Of a stretch of 64,000 nt of DNA, positions 40,221 to 49,763 are shown in pieces. Below the pieces are notes generated by a model. It was not told the origin of the DNA, did not search any database, and saw only the letters and a list, made by a program, of their open reading frames with translations. Position 1 is the stretch's first letter. Each line of letters opens with the position of its first letter. A program made the position numbers and the translations under genes. This DNA comes from Oscillospiraceae bacterium (GTDB lineage: Bacteria; Bacillota; Clostridia; Oscillospirales; Oscillospiraceae), in NCBI GenBank assembly GCA_017405865.1, contig JAFQZN010000007.1:1-64000 (forward strand), in the 5' to 3' direction.

Positions 40221-41906
40221 CTACCAGGTCAGATATTCCTTGCCGCAGAAGGGGTCGACGGGAGATTGTCCGAGGAAGGGGCTTCTTCCCATCAGCTTCT
40301 CCACGACAACCCGCAGCACGGTGTTGTGATTGGAATAGGCGTTAATATAGGTTTTGATCATCGGTACGTCGACCAAATGATACGGATTGGCAAGGCTGAT
40401 AAACAGGACGGGGCGTTCCTCGACAAACCACGGCACGTTATTGCCGTTGCCCCAAAAGGTAAACCAGTTCAATCGGTTTGTGACCTTATTGGAGGCATTT
40501 TCGACGTTGCCGAGGTAGATCACAAGATCGTATTGCTCCTTAAAACGCTCTACGCGGAAGTCGGCTGTTGCGAAATCCTCGCGGACGTAACGCTCCACTT
40601 GGAAGCCTTCCTTGCATAAAAGCGCGTCAAATTCCTCGAGAACGCGCTCATTCGATGGAAAGTCGCCCAAAATCTCAAGCAAAACCTTCGGCGTCTTCGT
40701 CGCGTTCAGCGGCAGGAGCCCCTGCGTGTCCTTGACCAGCGTGACCGCCTTATCGGCGCATTCCTCCGCCCAGCGCAGGTGCTGCGGGTCGCGGAGGACC
40801 GACAGCGCATCCGCTTGCGGAACGATGTCTGTTTTTGCGGTTTTGTGCAGACCGAGAGACGCTTTCGCAGCCAGGATCCTTGTGACCGCCTCATCCAACC
40901 GCTCCCGCGAGAGTACGCCGCTTGCCAGTCCGTCCTTCATGTAGCCGAAATCCTCTGCCAGATCCTTATTGAACAGGAACATATCGCAGCCCGCCTCAAT
41001 GGCGTACGGCACTGCGCGGCGTCGCTCCATCGCGCAGGAGAAGCCTACCATGCAGGTGGAGTCTGTGACGATCAGTCCGTTGAAGCCGAGCCGTTCGCGC
41101 AGCAACCCCTGCAGGAGCTCTGGCGAAAGGGTCGCGGGAATCAGACGATCGGGATGGCGCGGATTGAATCGCTTTTGATAGGCAGGCTGGGCGATGTGTC
41201 CGACCATGACCGTCTGCGCACCGTCTTCGATCAGACCCCGGTAGATTCTTCCGTAGGTTTGATCCCAGTCTTCGCAGCTCAAATCGTTGACGGAGGTCAG
41301 AATATGCTGATCGACTTCGTCGCAGCCGTCGCCCGGAAAATGCTTGATTGCGACAAGAACGTTCTCCTCCTTTGCCGCCTTCAGATACTGTCTGCCGCAG
41401 GCAAGGACAAAGTCGGGATCGCTGCCGTAGGTGCGCACGTTTGTGATCGGGTTTCGCCAGTTGCGGTCGATGTCCACAACGGGCGCAAACGCCCAGTTGC
41501 AGCCAACGGCGTGACCCTCACCGCAGCTGATTTTTCCGAGACGGTAAGCGTTTTCCGGGTCGCCTGTCGCCGCAGCTTGCATTTGCTTTCCGAAACAGGT
41601 GCCGTCGGCAGCGATGCCGGTGCCGCCCTCTTCCAGATTTGCGCCGATCAGCAGAGGTATTCTGCTGTGTTCTTGCAAATAGCGGTGGGTCTTCTGCATT
41701 TCAGCCGCCTCACCGCAGCGGTACATGATACCGCCGATATGAAACCGGTTGATGAATTGATCCAGATACCCCGGCTCGCCGGAATAGCCGATCGGCACAA
41801 AGAGCTGCCCGAGCTTTTCCTCGTCAGTCATGCCCTCCAGCGTCTGCTGCACCCAAAGCGCAGCCTCATCGTCCAGATAGAACGGTTTTGCCTTGAGTTC
41901 GATCAT
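40221..41906 (-). CDS. Glycoside hydrolase family 3, NagZ-like, cytoplasmic
   Basis: The 561-aa protein is a GH3 enzyme with (beta/alpha)8 barrel plus alpha/beta domain. AIKHFPGDGCDEVDQH near residues 187-201 carries the KHFPG motif and an Asp199-Gln-His201 dyad, which in NagZ-type GH3 replaces the usual Glu acid/base. Asp282 in LIVTDSTCMVG is the predicted nucleophile. There is no signal peptide, so it acts on imported substrate. Classical specificity is beta-N-acetylhexosaminide, but D/H-dyad GH3 enzymes include phosphorylases, and the next gene is beta-phosphoglucomutase. AGGAGGAAG precedes the ATG. Substrate in this operon is uncertain. Confidence 0.82.
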   Translation of the reverse strand: MIELKAKPFYLDDEAALWVQQTLEGMTDEEKLGQLFVPIGYSGEPGYLDQFINRFHIGGIMYRCGEAAEMQKTHRYLQEHSRIPLLIGANLEEGGTGIAADGTCFGKQMQAAATGDPENAYRLGKISCGEGHAVGCNWAFAPVVDIDRNWRNPITNVRTYGSDPDFVLACGRQYLKAAKEENVLVAIKHFPGDGCDEVDQHILTSVNDLSCEDWDQTYGRIYRGLIEDGAQTVMVGHIAQPAYQKRFNPRHPDRLIPATLSPELLQGLLRERLGFNGLIVTDSTCMVGFSCAMERRRAVPYAIEAGCDMFLFNKDLAEDFGYMKDGLASGVLSRERLDEAVTRILAAKASLGLHKTAKTDIVPQADALSVLRDPQHLRWAEECADKAVTLVKDTQGLLPLNATKTPKVLLEILGDFPSNERVLEEFDALLCKEGFQVERYVREDFATADFRVERFKEQYDLVIYLGNVENASNKVTNRLNWFTFWGNGNNVPWFVEERPVLFISLANPYHLVDVPMIKTYINAYSNHNTVLRVVVEKLMGRSPFLGQSPVDPFCGKEYLTW

Positions 41907-41926
41907 GGAGCTTCCTCCTTTTGAAA

Positions 41927-41957
41927 CAGCCTCTTTCCTTTTGCGGGAAAGAGGCTG
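41927..41957 (-). terminator. Hairpin between permease and GH3 genes
   Basis: cagcctctttcc pairs with gggaaagaggctg around ttttgc, and T residues follow on the minus strand. It probably attenuates read-through from the transporter genes into the catabolic genes. Confidence 0.6.
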
Positions 41958-41963
41958 GAAGTG

Positions 41964-42983
41964 TTATCTTTCACCGCATGATGCGGATTGTTTTCGTTGG
42001 AACAGTTTTTTGAGCAATCCCTCGTTGCTCAGATAGATCAGGAAGATCACCAAAAGCAGCGCATTGATAATGGACTGCATGGAGGCGCTGATCTGATTGG
42101 AGAACACCGCGAAGGTGGAGTTGAGCAGCGACATGCAGAGGGCTGCGATCAGATAGCCCAGCTTGTCATTGCTGAAGCGGCCGATGTAGCCGCCGATGAA
42201 CATCGGCAGGAACGCCGTGAACATGATGCCGATGGAGCCGAAATTCAAGGAGCCGCCGTTGATCGTGGAGCTGCGCGTTGCGCTTAAAAAGCCGACGATG
42301 CCCATCAGCGCGCCGCAGATCACGTAGCAGACCAACGCGTTCGGCACCTCGCGGATGCCGGTATTGACGGCGACCTTCTGCCCGTTTTGGAGGGCTTTGT
42401 AGTCATAGCCGAACTTTGTGCGGTCAAAGATGAACCAGATCAGTGCGAGCACGACGAGGATGACGAGTGCAGGCCAGATCCACGTGCCGGAAAAAGCCGA
42501 CATGGAGGCGTTGCGGACCTCGGTGTTCACGTATTTTCCGGAGGTCACGGTAAAGGTGACGCCTTCATAGATCAGCGTCACGCCGAGAGAGGTAATGATG
42601 GGCGGGATACGCAGTCCCACATACAGCAGTCCCGAGAGCAGACCCAGCACCGCGCCGATCACGACGCCGAGCAGGAGCATCACAACAGCCGAGCCGCTGC
42701 CGCCCTGCAGGAGCGCATAGGTGATCTTTGCGCTCAATACGGAGGACAAGACCGCCATTGCGCCGAGAGAGAAGTCAAAACGACCGCTGTTTAAGTTGAT
42801 CGACAGCGCCATGGTCGTAATCATCACGATCGCTGCGTAGAGCACAAAGTAGTTCACGCTGATGGGTGTGGCGAACATGGTCTTCCCTTCCGCCGCGCAC
42901 AAGCCGAACAGAATCGCCGCAAACGCTGCGGGGATTGCCAGCGTGCCGATCAGTTTCGTTCCGATGGATTGTCGTTTTATCAT
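41964..42983 (-). CDS. RbsC-type sugar ABC transporter permease
   Basis: The 339-aa protein is a BPD_transp_2-family membrane subunit with about ten hydrophobic segments. The ATG at 42983 is chosen because GGAGGCGG sits 7 bases before it; the longer frame starting at 43064 runs through an intercistronic hairpin. MALSINLNSGRFDFSLGAMA is the family signature for ribose-type permeases. Together with the second permease it forms the translocation path of the importer; two different permeases suggest a heterodimer, as in some rhamnose and autoinducer-2 systems. Confidence 0.88.
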   Translation of the reverse strand: MIKRQSIGTKLIGTLAIPAAFAAILFGLCAAEGKTMFATPISVNYFVLYAAIVMITTMALSINLNSGRFDFSLGAMAVLSSVLSAKITYALLQGGSGSAVVMLLLGVVIGAVLGLLSGLLYVGLRIPPIITSLGVTLIYEGVTFTVTSGKYVNTEVRNASMSAFSGTWIWPALVILVVLALIWFIFDRTKFGYDYKALQNGQKVAVNTGIREVPNALVCYVICGALMGIVGFLSATRSSTINGGSLNFGSIGIMFTAFLPMFIGGYIGRFSNDKLGYLIAALCMSLLNSTFAVFSNQISASMQSIINALLLVIFLIYLSNEGLLKKLFQRKQSASCGER

Positions 42984-43010
42984 GGCTGCCGCCTCCGATT
43001 CTTTGTCTTC

Positions 43011-43037
43011 CCCGCCGGAGCGAGCCGCTCCGGCGGG
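43011..43037 (-). terminator. GC hairpin downstream of the binding-protein gene
   Basis: cccgccggag / ctccggcggg is a perfect 10-bp stem with a 7-base loop between the binding-protein stop and the permease ribosome site. Without a T run it is more likely a stabiliser that raises binding-protein mRNA relative to the rest of the operon. Confidence 0.6.
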
Positions 43038-43075
43038 GCGCTTGGAAAGTAAGGAGAATAACAAGAAGAGTTATA

Positions 43076-44293
43076 TCAGCTTCTGTCTGCGCTTACGAGC
43101 GCTGCGAAGTCGTCATAGCTGACGTTCTCGCCGATGACGGTGTCAAGCACTTCCTTGCTGAAGATGGGGCTGTCGCCCTGATCAGTGGTAGAATACTGCG
43201 CGAAGGAGTCTGCGTCGGTTGCGACCAGATAATCCTGGCTGATGGAGAGCGCGTTGCCCTCCGCGTCACGGACGGGATGACCGTTCACGGCGTTCACAAC
43301 AGCCGCGAAAATGGGGCCGATGCTGGAGGAGTACTTGCCTGCCAGATAGACCAGCTTGCCGTTTGCCATGGCTTCGCCGTTGGCAGAGGTGAAGGAGTCG
43401 ATGTCGGAGAACTCCACGCCCGCGCCGTTCAGCGCGTCGGTGAAGAAGGTGGTCGCCATGCCAACGCTCAAGAACGCGTCGGGACCCTGACCGAGCATTG
43501 CGAACAGCTCGTCAAAGGTGGTGTCGCCGAAGCCCTGGAAGTAGCCGATCAGCTCGACGCCGTTTGCGCCGACCTTGCTCGGATCAATGCCCTGGTCGCC
43601 GAAGATCTGTCCGACGATGGCGTCCTTCTCAGAAGCGCCGCCGTAGGTCATACCCAGACCGGCAAGAACGCCGGCTGCGCGGTAGACGTGCATGGGGTTG
43701 GGAATGAACGCGCCGTACATAGCAACCGTCTTTACACCCTTGTCGGCAAAGTACTTGCCCATGGCGTAGCCGGCTTCGTATTCGGTGTCCATGCTCGGTC
43801 CGATCTGACCGACGAAGTATTCACTGCCCTTATAGGTCTCGAACTGTGCGTCGTCGAGCATGCCGGAGGCAACTGCGTAGTACAGACCGTTGGCAATGCA
43901 GGTGTCAAGCTGGGTCGCACGGTCCGCGCTGGAGAAGGACAGGATCGCCTGGCAGCCCTGCGCCGCGAACTTTTCGATCGCGGACTTCTCGGCAGCCGCA
44001 TCTTCCAGCTGTTCGGTGTAGGAGAAGGTTACGTTGTAGTTGCTTGCGATGTAGTTTTCGTAGTAGCTGCGGAATGCAAGGGCTTCCTCGCCGGAGACGT
44101 CTGCGACCAGAACGCCGATCTTGATGGGCTCGACGTCGTCTGTGCCGGACTCGGTTGCCGGTGCGTCAGTTGCGGGGGTATTGGTCGCGGGGGTGTTGTC
44201 GGTTGCGGGGGTGTCGCCTGCGCAGCCGACGAACAGGCAGGCGACCATCGCCAGCGTGAGCAGCAGCGCAAAGAGCTTTTTCAGGGTTTTCAT
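43076..44293 (-). CDS. Sugar ABC transporter substrate-binding lipoprotein
   Basis: The 405-aa lipoprotein starts at the ATG with TTGGAGGA upstream (an in-frame ATG 30 bases earlier is rejected). The signal MKTLKKLFALLLTLAMVACL ends in the lipobox FVGC, followed by a Thr/Pro/Ala-rich linker with repeated NTPATD units that lifts the domain from the membrane. The mature part is a periplasmic-binding-protein-like fold of the ribose/LacI type (IKIGVLVADVSGEEALAFRS start). Context with rhaBAD and a rhamnosidase suggests L-rhamnose or a rhamnoside as ligand. Confidence 0.88.
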   Translation of the reverse strand: MKTLKKLFALLLTLAMVACLFVGCAGDTPATDNTPATNTPATDAPATESGTDDVEPIKIGVLVADVSGEEALAFRSYYENYIASNYNVTFSYTEQLEDAAAEKSAIEKFAAQGCQAILSFSSADRATQLDTCIANGLYYAVASGMLDDAQFETYKGSEYFVGQIGPSMDTEYEAGYAMGKYFADKGVKTVAMYGAFIPNPMHVYRAAGVLAGLGMTYGGASEKDAIVGQIFGDQGIDPSKVGANGVELIGYFQGFGDTTFDELFAMLGQGPDAFLSVGMATTFFTDALNGAGVEFSDIDSFTSANGEAMANGKLVYLAGKYSSSIGPIFAAVVNAVNGHPVRDAEGNALSISQDYLVATDADSFAQYSTTDQGDSPIFSKEVLDTVIGENVSYDDFAALVSADRS

Positions 44294-44341
44294 TTTCTTT
44301 TCCTCCAATAATTTATTACGCAAATGCGTTGGATGACTTGA

Positions 44342-45331
44342 TTATCTGGGCAGCAGCTTGGTGCGGTAGTTCATGCTTGTGACGTATACCACTGCGAGGA
44401 AGAATACCGCGCTGACAATCTGCGAGATGCCGTAGCCTGCGCCGCTGTCGATCACGATTTTCAGGATATTGTTCAGAAGAATGTAGGAGAAGCCGCCGAC
44501 CAAAGCAGCGTAGATTCTCGAACGCGAGCCGCCGGAGATCGGCATACCGCCGAAAACGATGGCGACCAAGATGTTCATGCCAATCGAGCCTGCGGTCGTC
44601 GGGGTGACGGATGGCGTGTAGACCAGCGTCAGAAACGCGCCGAGCCCCACACCCAGTCCAGCCATCACAAAGGCGATGATCGCGTAGACATTGACCTTGA
44701 TGCCGGAGAGCTTTGCGCAAACCGCGTTGCTGCCGAGGAACTTCAAGCGTCTGCCGATCTTTGTGAAGTCGAAAACAAATACGCACAGCAGCGCAAATGC
44801 GGCAAGCGCAATCAGCTTAAAGGGTACATTGTCGAGCGGTGCGACCACCGTTGCCGGGATGCCGATGCCGCCGAGCGCGCCGCCGTTCGTTGTGATGATC
44901 TGCGCCGCTACAGCGGAAAGCACGGACATCATGGCGACCGTCGTGACAAACACGGGAATGTGAAAAACAGAGGCAAGCACGGAGCTCAGCAGAGAGCAGC
45001 CGATCGCAACGCCGAAGATCGTGAGGATCATCAGCGGCAGGCTGCCGCTTGCGTTGTAGACCATAACGCCGATTGTTGCGCTGAACAGCGTAGACGCGCC
45101 GAGGGAAATATCAAATGAGCCGAGAGAGTAGATAAAGATCGCGCCCGTGGCGACAATGGCAAGCACCACGCCTTCGTTGAAGACGATTTTCAGGTACATA
45201 TCCAGCCGGTAGCCCTTGATATTTACCACGAGACAGAGCGCGCCGAACAGGACGGCGAGCGCGGCGATCGGAAGCAGGGCAACCAGGAGCTCGCGCACGC
45301 GATGCTTTTTTACAAGTTCTGACTGTGCCAT
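44342..45331 (-). CDS. RbsC-type sugar ABC transporter permease (second copy)
   Basis: This 329-aa permease has the family signature YSLGSFDISLGASTLFSATI near residue 75 and a C-terminal GGMPISGGSRSRIYAALVGG. It is related to but distinct from the permease at 41,964-42,983. It starts 10 bases after the ATPase stop with GGAGGCAG and precedes the binding-protein gene by about 50 bases. The order ATPase, permease, binding protein, permease is unusual for ribose operons. Confidence 0.88.
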   Translation of the reverse strand: MAQSELVKKHRVRELLVALLPIAALAVLFGALCLVVNIKGYRLDMYLKIVFNEGVVLAIVATGAIFIYSLGSFDISLGASTLFSATIGVMVYNASGSLPLMILTIFGVAIGCSLLSSVLASVFHIPVFVTTVAMMSVLSAVAAQIITTNGGALGGIGIPATVVAPLDNVPFKLIALAAFALLCVFVFDFTKIGRRLKFLGSNAVCAKLSGIKVNVYAIIAFVMAGLGVGLGAFLTLVYTPSVTPTTAGSIGMNILVAIVFGGMPISGGSRSRIYAALVGGFSYILLNNILKIVIDSGAGYGISQIVSAVFFLAVVYVTSMNYRTKLLPR

Positions 45332-45341
45332 AGCTGCCTCC

Positions 45342-46847
45342 TTAAATCATATACCGGATGATCTCCGCATCGGAGAGATCCTCGCTTCGCTGAAATTCCT
45401 TCATAATGACGCCGTCCTTCATGATGATAAGGCGGTCTGCCATGCCCATAAGCTCCGGCAGCTCCTCCGAAATCATGACGATCGTTTTCCCTTCTTTTTT
45501 CAGCGAGGTCATCAGCTCGTACATTGCTTTTTTCACGCCGATGTCAACGCCGCGCGTCGGGCAGTCGAGGATCAGGATGTCGCTGCCGCGACCGATCCAC
45601 TTGCCGAAGACGACCTTCTGCTTGTTGCCACCGGAGAGTTGGGAAACCAGTTGATCGCGTCCGGCGCATTTGATTGACAGGCTTTGAATCTGCTGATCTG
45701 CGTAACGCTTTTCTTTCGCATTCGTGATAAGGACGTTTCCGATGGCGTAGCGCTCCATACCGGCGACGGCGATGTTATCGCGGATGCCGGTATTCAGCGC
45801 AAGCGACTCGACGTCGCGATCCTTTGCAACGTAGCCAATCCCCTGCTTCATGGCGACGGTCTCATTGGTGATCTTTGTGCCGTCCGCCGTGACGACTCTG
45901 CCGGAATCCGGTCGCTCCGCGCCGAAGAGGATCTTTCCCAGCGTGTGCATACCGCAGTGGGACAAGCCGCCGACGCCGACGATCTCTCCCCGGTAGAAGT
46001 CGATGGACACGTCCTTCAGCGCGCTTCCGCTTTGCAGATGCTCCGCTTTGAGCGCGACCTCATCCAGTCTCGACGGCGTAAAATCGCTGCGGTAGTAATC
46101 CCCCTGCAGCTCGCGCCCGATCATGCTGGTGCGGATTGCGTCCGGGTCAAATTCTTCTTTTTTGAAGTCCCGGATACGGGCGCCGTCCCGGAGTACCGTC
46201 AGCGTATCGCAGACCTCCATGATCTCCTCGAGGTCATGAGAGATGAACAAAACCGCCTTACCTTCCTCCCGGAAGCGTTTGATAATGCCGTAGAGGATAT
46301 CGCGACCTGTCTGTGACAGTGCGGTCGAGGTTTCGTCCACCACCAGAATGCTCGGTTGCTTCATCACGACCTTGGCGATCTCCACGAGCTTCCGGGTCTG
46401 AAAATCCAGTGCCGCCATCGGCGTGCTGCCGCGAACGTCCTTGACGCCGATGTTTGCAAGCGCCTCGTCCGCTTTTCGGTTCATGGCTTTTCGGTCAATG
46501 ACGCCGAGACGCTTGAACTGCCCCAGCTCCGCCAGGAAAATGTTTTCCGCAACCGTTACGCCGGAAATCGTCCCGCTCTCCTGCACGATCATACCCACGC
46601 CGTTTTGCAGAGCGTCGATCATGCTCTTCGGGCGCCAGGGCTTCCCGCGGAAGATCATCTCGCCGGAGTCCGCTTTCTGCATTCCGGCAGCGATGGAGGA
46701 AATTGTGGATTTGCCGGAGCCGTTTTCTCCGATCAACCCGCGTACCTCGCCGGGATAAACCTCCAGCGACACATCGCCGAGTGCAACCGTGCTGGAGAAG
46801 GTCTTGCGGATGTGCTTCATCGCAAGGATGGGTTCCATGCTGCTCAC
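45342..46847 (-). CDS. RbsA-type sugar ABC transporter ATP-binding protein (tandem ATPase)
   Basis: The 501-aa protein has two ABC domains, as expected for carbohydrate-uptake-2 ATPases. The N-terminal half has Walker A GENGSGKST near residue 40, Walker B ILVVDETST and HDLEEIMEV. The C-terminal half has a degenerate Walker A, replaced by VGGLSHCGMHTLGKILFGAE, which is normal for this family, and keeps LSGGNKQK and LILDCPTRGVDIG. It energises the importer. First gene of the minus-strand operon facing the AraC regulator across about 360 bases. Confidence 0.92.
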   Translation of the reverse strand: MSSMEPILAMKHIRKTFSSTVALGDVSLEVYPGEVRGLIGENGSGKSTISSIAAGMQKADSGEMIFRGKPWRPKSMIDALQNGVGMIVQESGTISGVTVAENIFLAELGQFKRLGVIDRKAMNRKADEALANIGVKDVRGSTPMAALDFQTRKLVEIAKVVMKQPSILVVDETSTALSQTGRDILYGIIKRFREEGKAVLFISHDLEEIMEVCDTLTVLRDGARIRDFKKEEFDPDAIRTSMIGRELQGDYYRSDFTPSRLDEVALKAEHLQSGSALKDVSIDFYRGEIVGVGGLSHCGMHTLGKILFGAERPDSGRVVTADGTKITNETVAMKQGIGYVAKDRDVESLALNTGIRDNIAVAGMERYAIGNVLITNAKEKRYADQQIQSLSIKCAGRDQLVSQLSGGNKQKVVFGKWIGRGSDILILDCPTRGVDIGVKKAMYELMTSLKKEGKTIVMISEELPELMGMADRLIIMKDGVIMKEFQRSEDLSDAEIIRYMI

Positions 46848-47204
46848 CTCTCTTGTGCTTCTATCTTACGCGAGCGGATCCGGATCTCACAATGCGATTG
46901 TTTTCCAAATAACCTCGGTTTTTTAATCCGTTTTCCAAGTGATTCGTTTTCTTGCTTCACCAGCGACGCAGCAAGCGGATTTGCAGAAAAAACATCTGCT
47001 TTTTGTGAGAAACGCTGTGTTTTCCTGTTAGGATTTGTATAAATTCGCAACAATGTCGCACGCATTCGATGAAAGCAAAAATTTAATCTTTTCTATTTTC
47101 CTCCGCTTTCGGTCAGTTTTTTGTAAATCTCTGATTTAAAACTTCCATTATATCCTTGATTTTTTAACCTGATTGGAATACAATGAAATGGAGGAGGCGG
47201 TTTT
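46848..47204. promoter_or_regulatory. Divergent control region between sugar operon and AraC regulator; plus promoter at 47156-47184
   Basis: For the plus-strand regulator TTGATT (47156-47161), 17 bases, TACAAT (47179-47184) is a good sigma-A promoter, followed by GGAGGAGG (47191-47198). For the minus-strand transporter operon no clear -35/-10 was found, which fits an activator-dependent promoter. The AT-rich interval has several TTTTCC-type direct repeats (near 46,906, 46,929 and 47,023) that could be AraC half-sites; this is a guess from spacing only. Confidence 0.6.
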
Positions 47205-49685
47205 ATGGCAAGAAGTGATTACGAAATCCTTGATTTCAGTTCCCACATGCCCCTACGCTGTGAAATGAAGCAGCTCGGCTACATTGCGCCGCACCAGCAC
47301 GACTTTTTTGAGATCGACTTTGTACTCAGCGGTCGCCTCCGCGCCACGATCGGCGAGCAGGTCTACGCATTCGGTCCGGAGGACATCTTTGCGGTCGACG
47401 CCCATGTTCCCCATGAGCTGCGAAGCTCCGGCAGTGTGCTGATCACGGTACAATTTGAACAGTCGCTCTTTGAAAACACGCTGCCTTCTCCGCAGCATCC
47501 GCATTTTTTCTGCAACAGCGCCGTGCAGGGAGACAGCGCCGCCTTCACCCAGCTGCGGCGGCTGATTGCCCGGCTGGTCAAAAACAATGCCGACCAGCAG
47601 CAGGGCTTCGAGCTTCGAAATCTCTCGCTTATTTACGAGATCATGGACGTCTTCTATAATAACTTCCGCATTCTTCGCACCAAGGCGCAGGATCAGCAGA
47701 GCCACCGTTATGCTGCGCGTATCGCCGAAATTGCCCGGATCGTTCGCGCCCATTATACCGAGAACTTCTCCCTGTCAATGCTGGCAGACAAGGTGCATCT
47801 TTCTGCTCCTTATCTGTCCAAGTTTTTCGACCAGCAGTTCGGCATGACCTTCTTGAGCTATCTGACGCAGATCCGTCTGGATCACGCGGTCAATGCGCTG
47901 ACGCACACAGAGAAGACCATCGACGACATCGCTGCGGGCAGCGGCTTCCCCAACACGCACGCCTTCGTACAGGCGTTCAAAAAGGAATATGCTCTGCTGC
48001 CGAGCGTTTATCGCAGAAAGCTTCGTCTGGAAAAAGAAAAAGCCACCCCGCGGATCGAGGTGGAGCAGCACGATTATATGGCAGGTCTCAAGAAGTATTT
48101 GGAGCAGACGCCGGACGCAGCCTCCGTTCTTCAACACGCAGTGTCCAGCAACGTCCGCCTGAACGCTGCGCGGGAAACGGCGCAGCTCTCCCATACGTGG
48201 CGCACCGTTCTCTCTGCCGGAAGCGCGCCGGATCTGCTGCTTGCCGACGTGCAGCAGATGTTCCGCCGCATCCAGTCGGAGATCGGCTTCCGCTACGCGA
48301 AGCTGCACAACATTTTTTCCGACGTGCTTCACGTCTATTCGCTGCGCAGCGACGGAACGCAGATCTATAATTTCACGTTTCTCGACCGGGTGCTGGATTT
48401 TGTGCTCTCGCTTGGTCTGCTGCCGATGCTGGAGCTGAGCTTCATGCCCGCTGCGCTGGCAAAGCGACCGGATCGGCTGCTCTTCCACTATCTTGTGAGC
48501 GAGCCCTCAAATCTTGACAGCTGGGTCGGACTGATAAACGCGCTGATGTCTCATCTTGCGGAGCGTTACGGTATACGCGCTTTGCGGCAATGGCAGTTTT
48601 CCGTATGGCGCGAGCCGGATACGCCGGAAGCGTTGTTCGGTTTTTCCTCCGACGAAAAGTACTTTGCCTTCTATCAGCACACATACGCGGCAGTCAAAGC
48701 CTTTGACAGTGGGCTGCAATTCGGCGCACCTGCGACCTTCTACCTTGCCGGAAGTGAAAAACCGATGTGGTATCTCGGCTTTTTGGATTGGTGCAAGTCG
48801 CACGACTGCCTGCCGGATTTTTTGAACTTTGTCTTTTACGACGTGGAGCAAAGCGCTGCAGAGCGTGGCGGGCAGGCAGAGTTTGGCTTTGTTGAGACGA
48901 TGGTGCTGCGCAGCGACGGCGATGGGCTGAAGCTGTTTGTCGATGAGGCGCTGTCCGAGCGCAAGGCAAAGGGTTTGCCTCAACTGCCGATTTATCTGAC
49001 CGAGTGGAATCACACGCCCAGTCAGCAGGATCTTCTGAACGACACCTGCTTCCGTGCCTGCTATCTTGTAAAAAACATTCTGCAGAACTACGACCGCATT
49101 GCTTCCTTCGGCGTCTGGTCGGTCACGGATCTGATGGCGGAAGCCGCTCTGCCGCAGGAGCTTTTCTTCGGAGGGCTCGGACTTTTTACGCAGAACGGCA
49201 TTCCAAAAGCAGGCTACTACGCGCTGCGGCTGCTTTCACAGTTGGGAGACCGGCTGATCGGAAAGGGCAATGGCTGGTTTGCAACCAAGACGGGGAACGA
49301 ATACCGGATCATCCTGTACAACTATCGGCATTTTTCGCATCTTTATGCAATCGGAGAGCGATTCGATATGACTTATACAGATCGTTACACGCCGTTTTCC
49401 CCTGAACAGGCGCTGGACGTGCATATCGTACTCGACGAGGTGCCGAACGGCAGCTACACTGTGCATGAAACGGTCGTCAACCGAAAAAACGGCAGCGCGT
49501 TCGATAGATGGCTCGAGATGGGCGCTTTGGAGCCGGAAAGTCGGCAGGAGCTTGATACTCTCTCCGCCCTCTCCGTCCCGCTGCAAAGCAAGTACCATAC
49601 CAAAGCCGAAAAGCATAGCCTATCCATCGACGCAATGCTCGATCTTTTGGAGGTCAGATTCATCACCGTTAAGCCGACCCAATAG
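47205..49685 (+). CDS. AraC-family regulator fused to a GH39-like domain
   Basis: The 826-aa protein has an N-terminal cupin (about residues 20-110, IAPHQHDFFEIDFVLSGRLR with metal/ligand His residues), an AraC double helix-turn-helix (about 180-275, FSLSMLADKVHLSAPYLSKF and IDDIAAGSGFPNTHAFVQAF), then a TIM-barrel-like region resembling GH39 beta-xylosidases (about 310-800, with LRQWQFSVWREPD and LPIYLTEWNHTPS). In this architecture the glycosidase-like part is thought to sense oligosaccharide; NSVWNEP-type acid/base Glu appears here as VWREP and the nucleophile region as TEWNH, so activity cannot be excluded. It lies divergent to the rhamnoside operon and is probably its activator. Confidence 0.85.
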   Translation: MARSDYEILDFSSHMPLRCEMKQLGYIAPHQHDFFEIDFVLSGRLRATIGEQVYAFGPEDIFAVDAHVPHELRSSGSVLITVQFEQSLFENTLPSPQHPHFFCNSAVQGDSAAFTQLRRLIARLVKNNADQQQGFELRNLSLIYEIMDVFYNNFRILRTKAQDQQSHRYAARIAEIARIVRAHYTENFSLSMLADKVHLSAPYLSKFFDQQFGMTFLSYLTQIRLDHAVNALTHTEKTIDDIAAGSGFPNTHAFVQAFKKEYALLPSVYRRKLRLEKEKATPRIEVEQHDYMAGLKKYLEQTPDAASVLQHAVSSNVRLNAARETAQLSHTWRTVLSAGSAPDLLLADVQQMFRRIQSEIGFRYAKLHNIFSDVLHVYSLRSDGTQIYNFTFLDRVLDFVLSLGLLPMLELSFMPAALAKRPDRLLFHYLVSEPSNLDSWVGLINALMSHLAERYGIRALRQWQFSVWREPDTPEALFGFSSDEKYFAFYQHTYAAVKAFDSGLQFGAPATFYLAGSEKPMWYLGFLDWCKSHDCLPDFLNFVFYDVEQSAAERGGQAEFGFVETMVLRSDGDGLKLFVDEALSERKAKGLPQLPIYLTEWNHTPSQQDLLNDTCFRACYLVKNILQNYDRIASFGVWSVTDLMAEAALPQELFFGGLGLFTQNGIPKAGYYALRLLSQLGDRLIGKGNGWFATKTGNEYRIILYNYRHFSHLYAIGERFDMTYTDRYTPFSPEQALDVHIVLDEVPNGSYTVHETVVNRKNGSAFDRWLEMGALEPESRQELDTLSALSVPLQSKYHTKAEKHSLSIDAMLDLLEVRFITVKPTQ

Positions 49686-49763
49686 GGAATAAGTTCAGCG
49701 CCGGGACGGCGCGCAGATAAAAAATGGTCGTGATTTGTGTCATTTTTGCATTGTATTCCCTTC

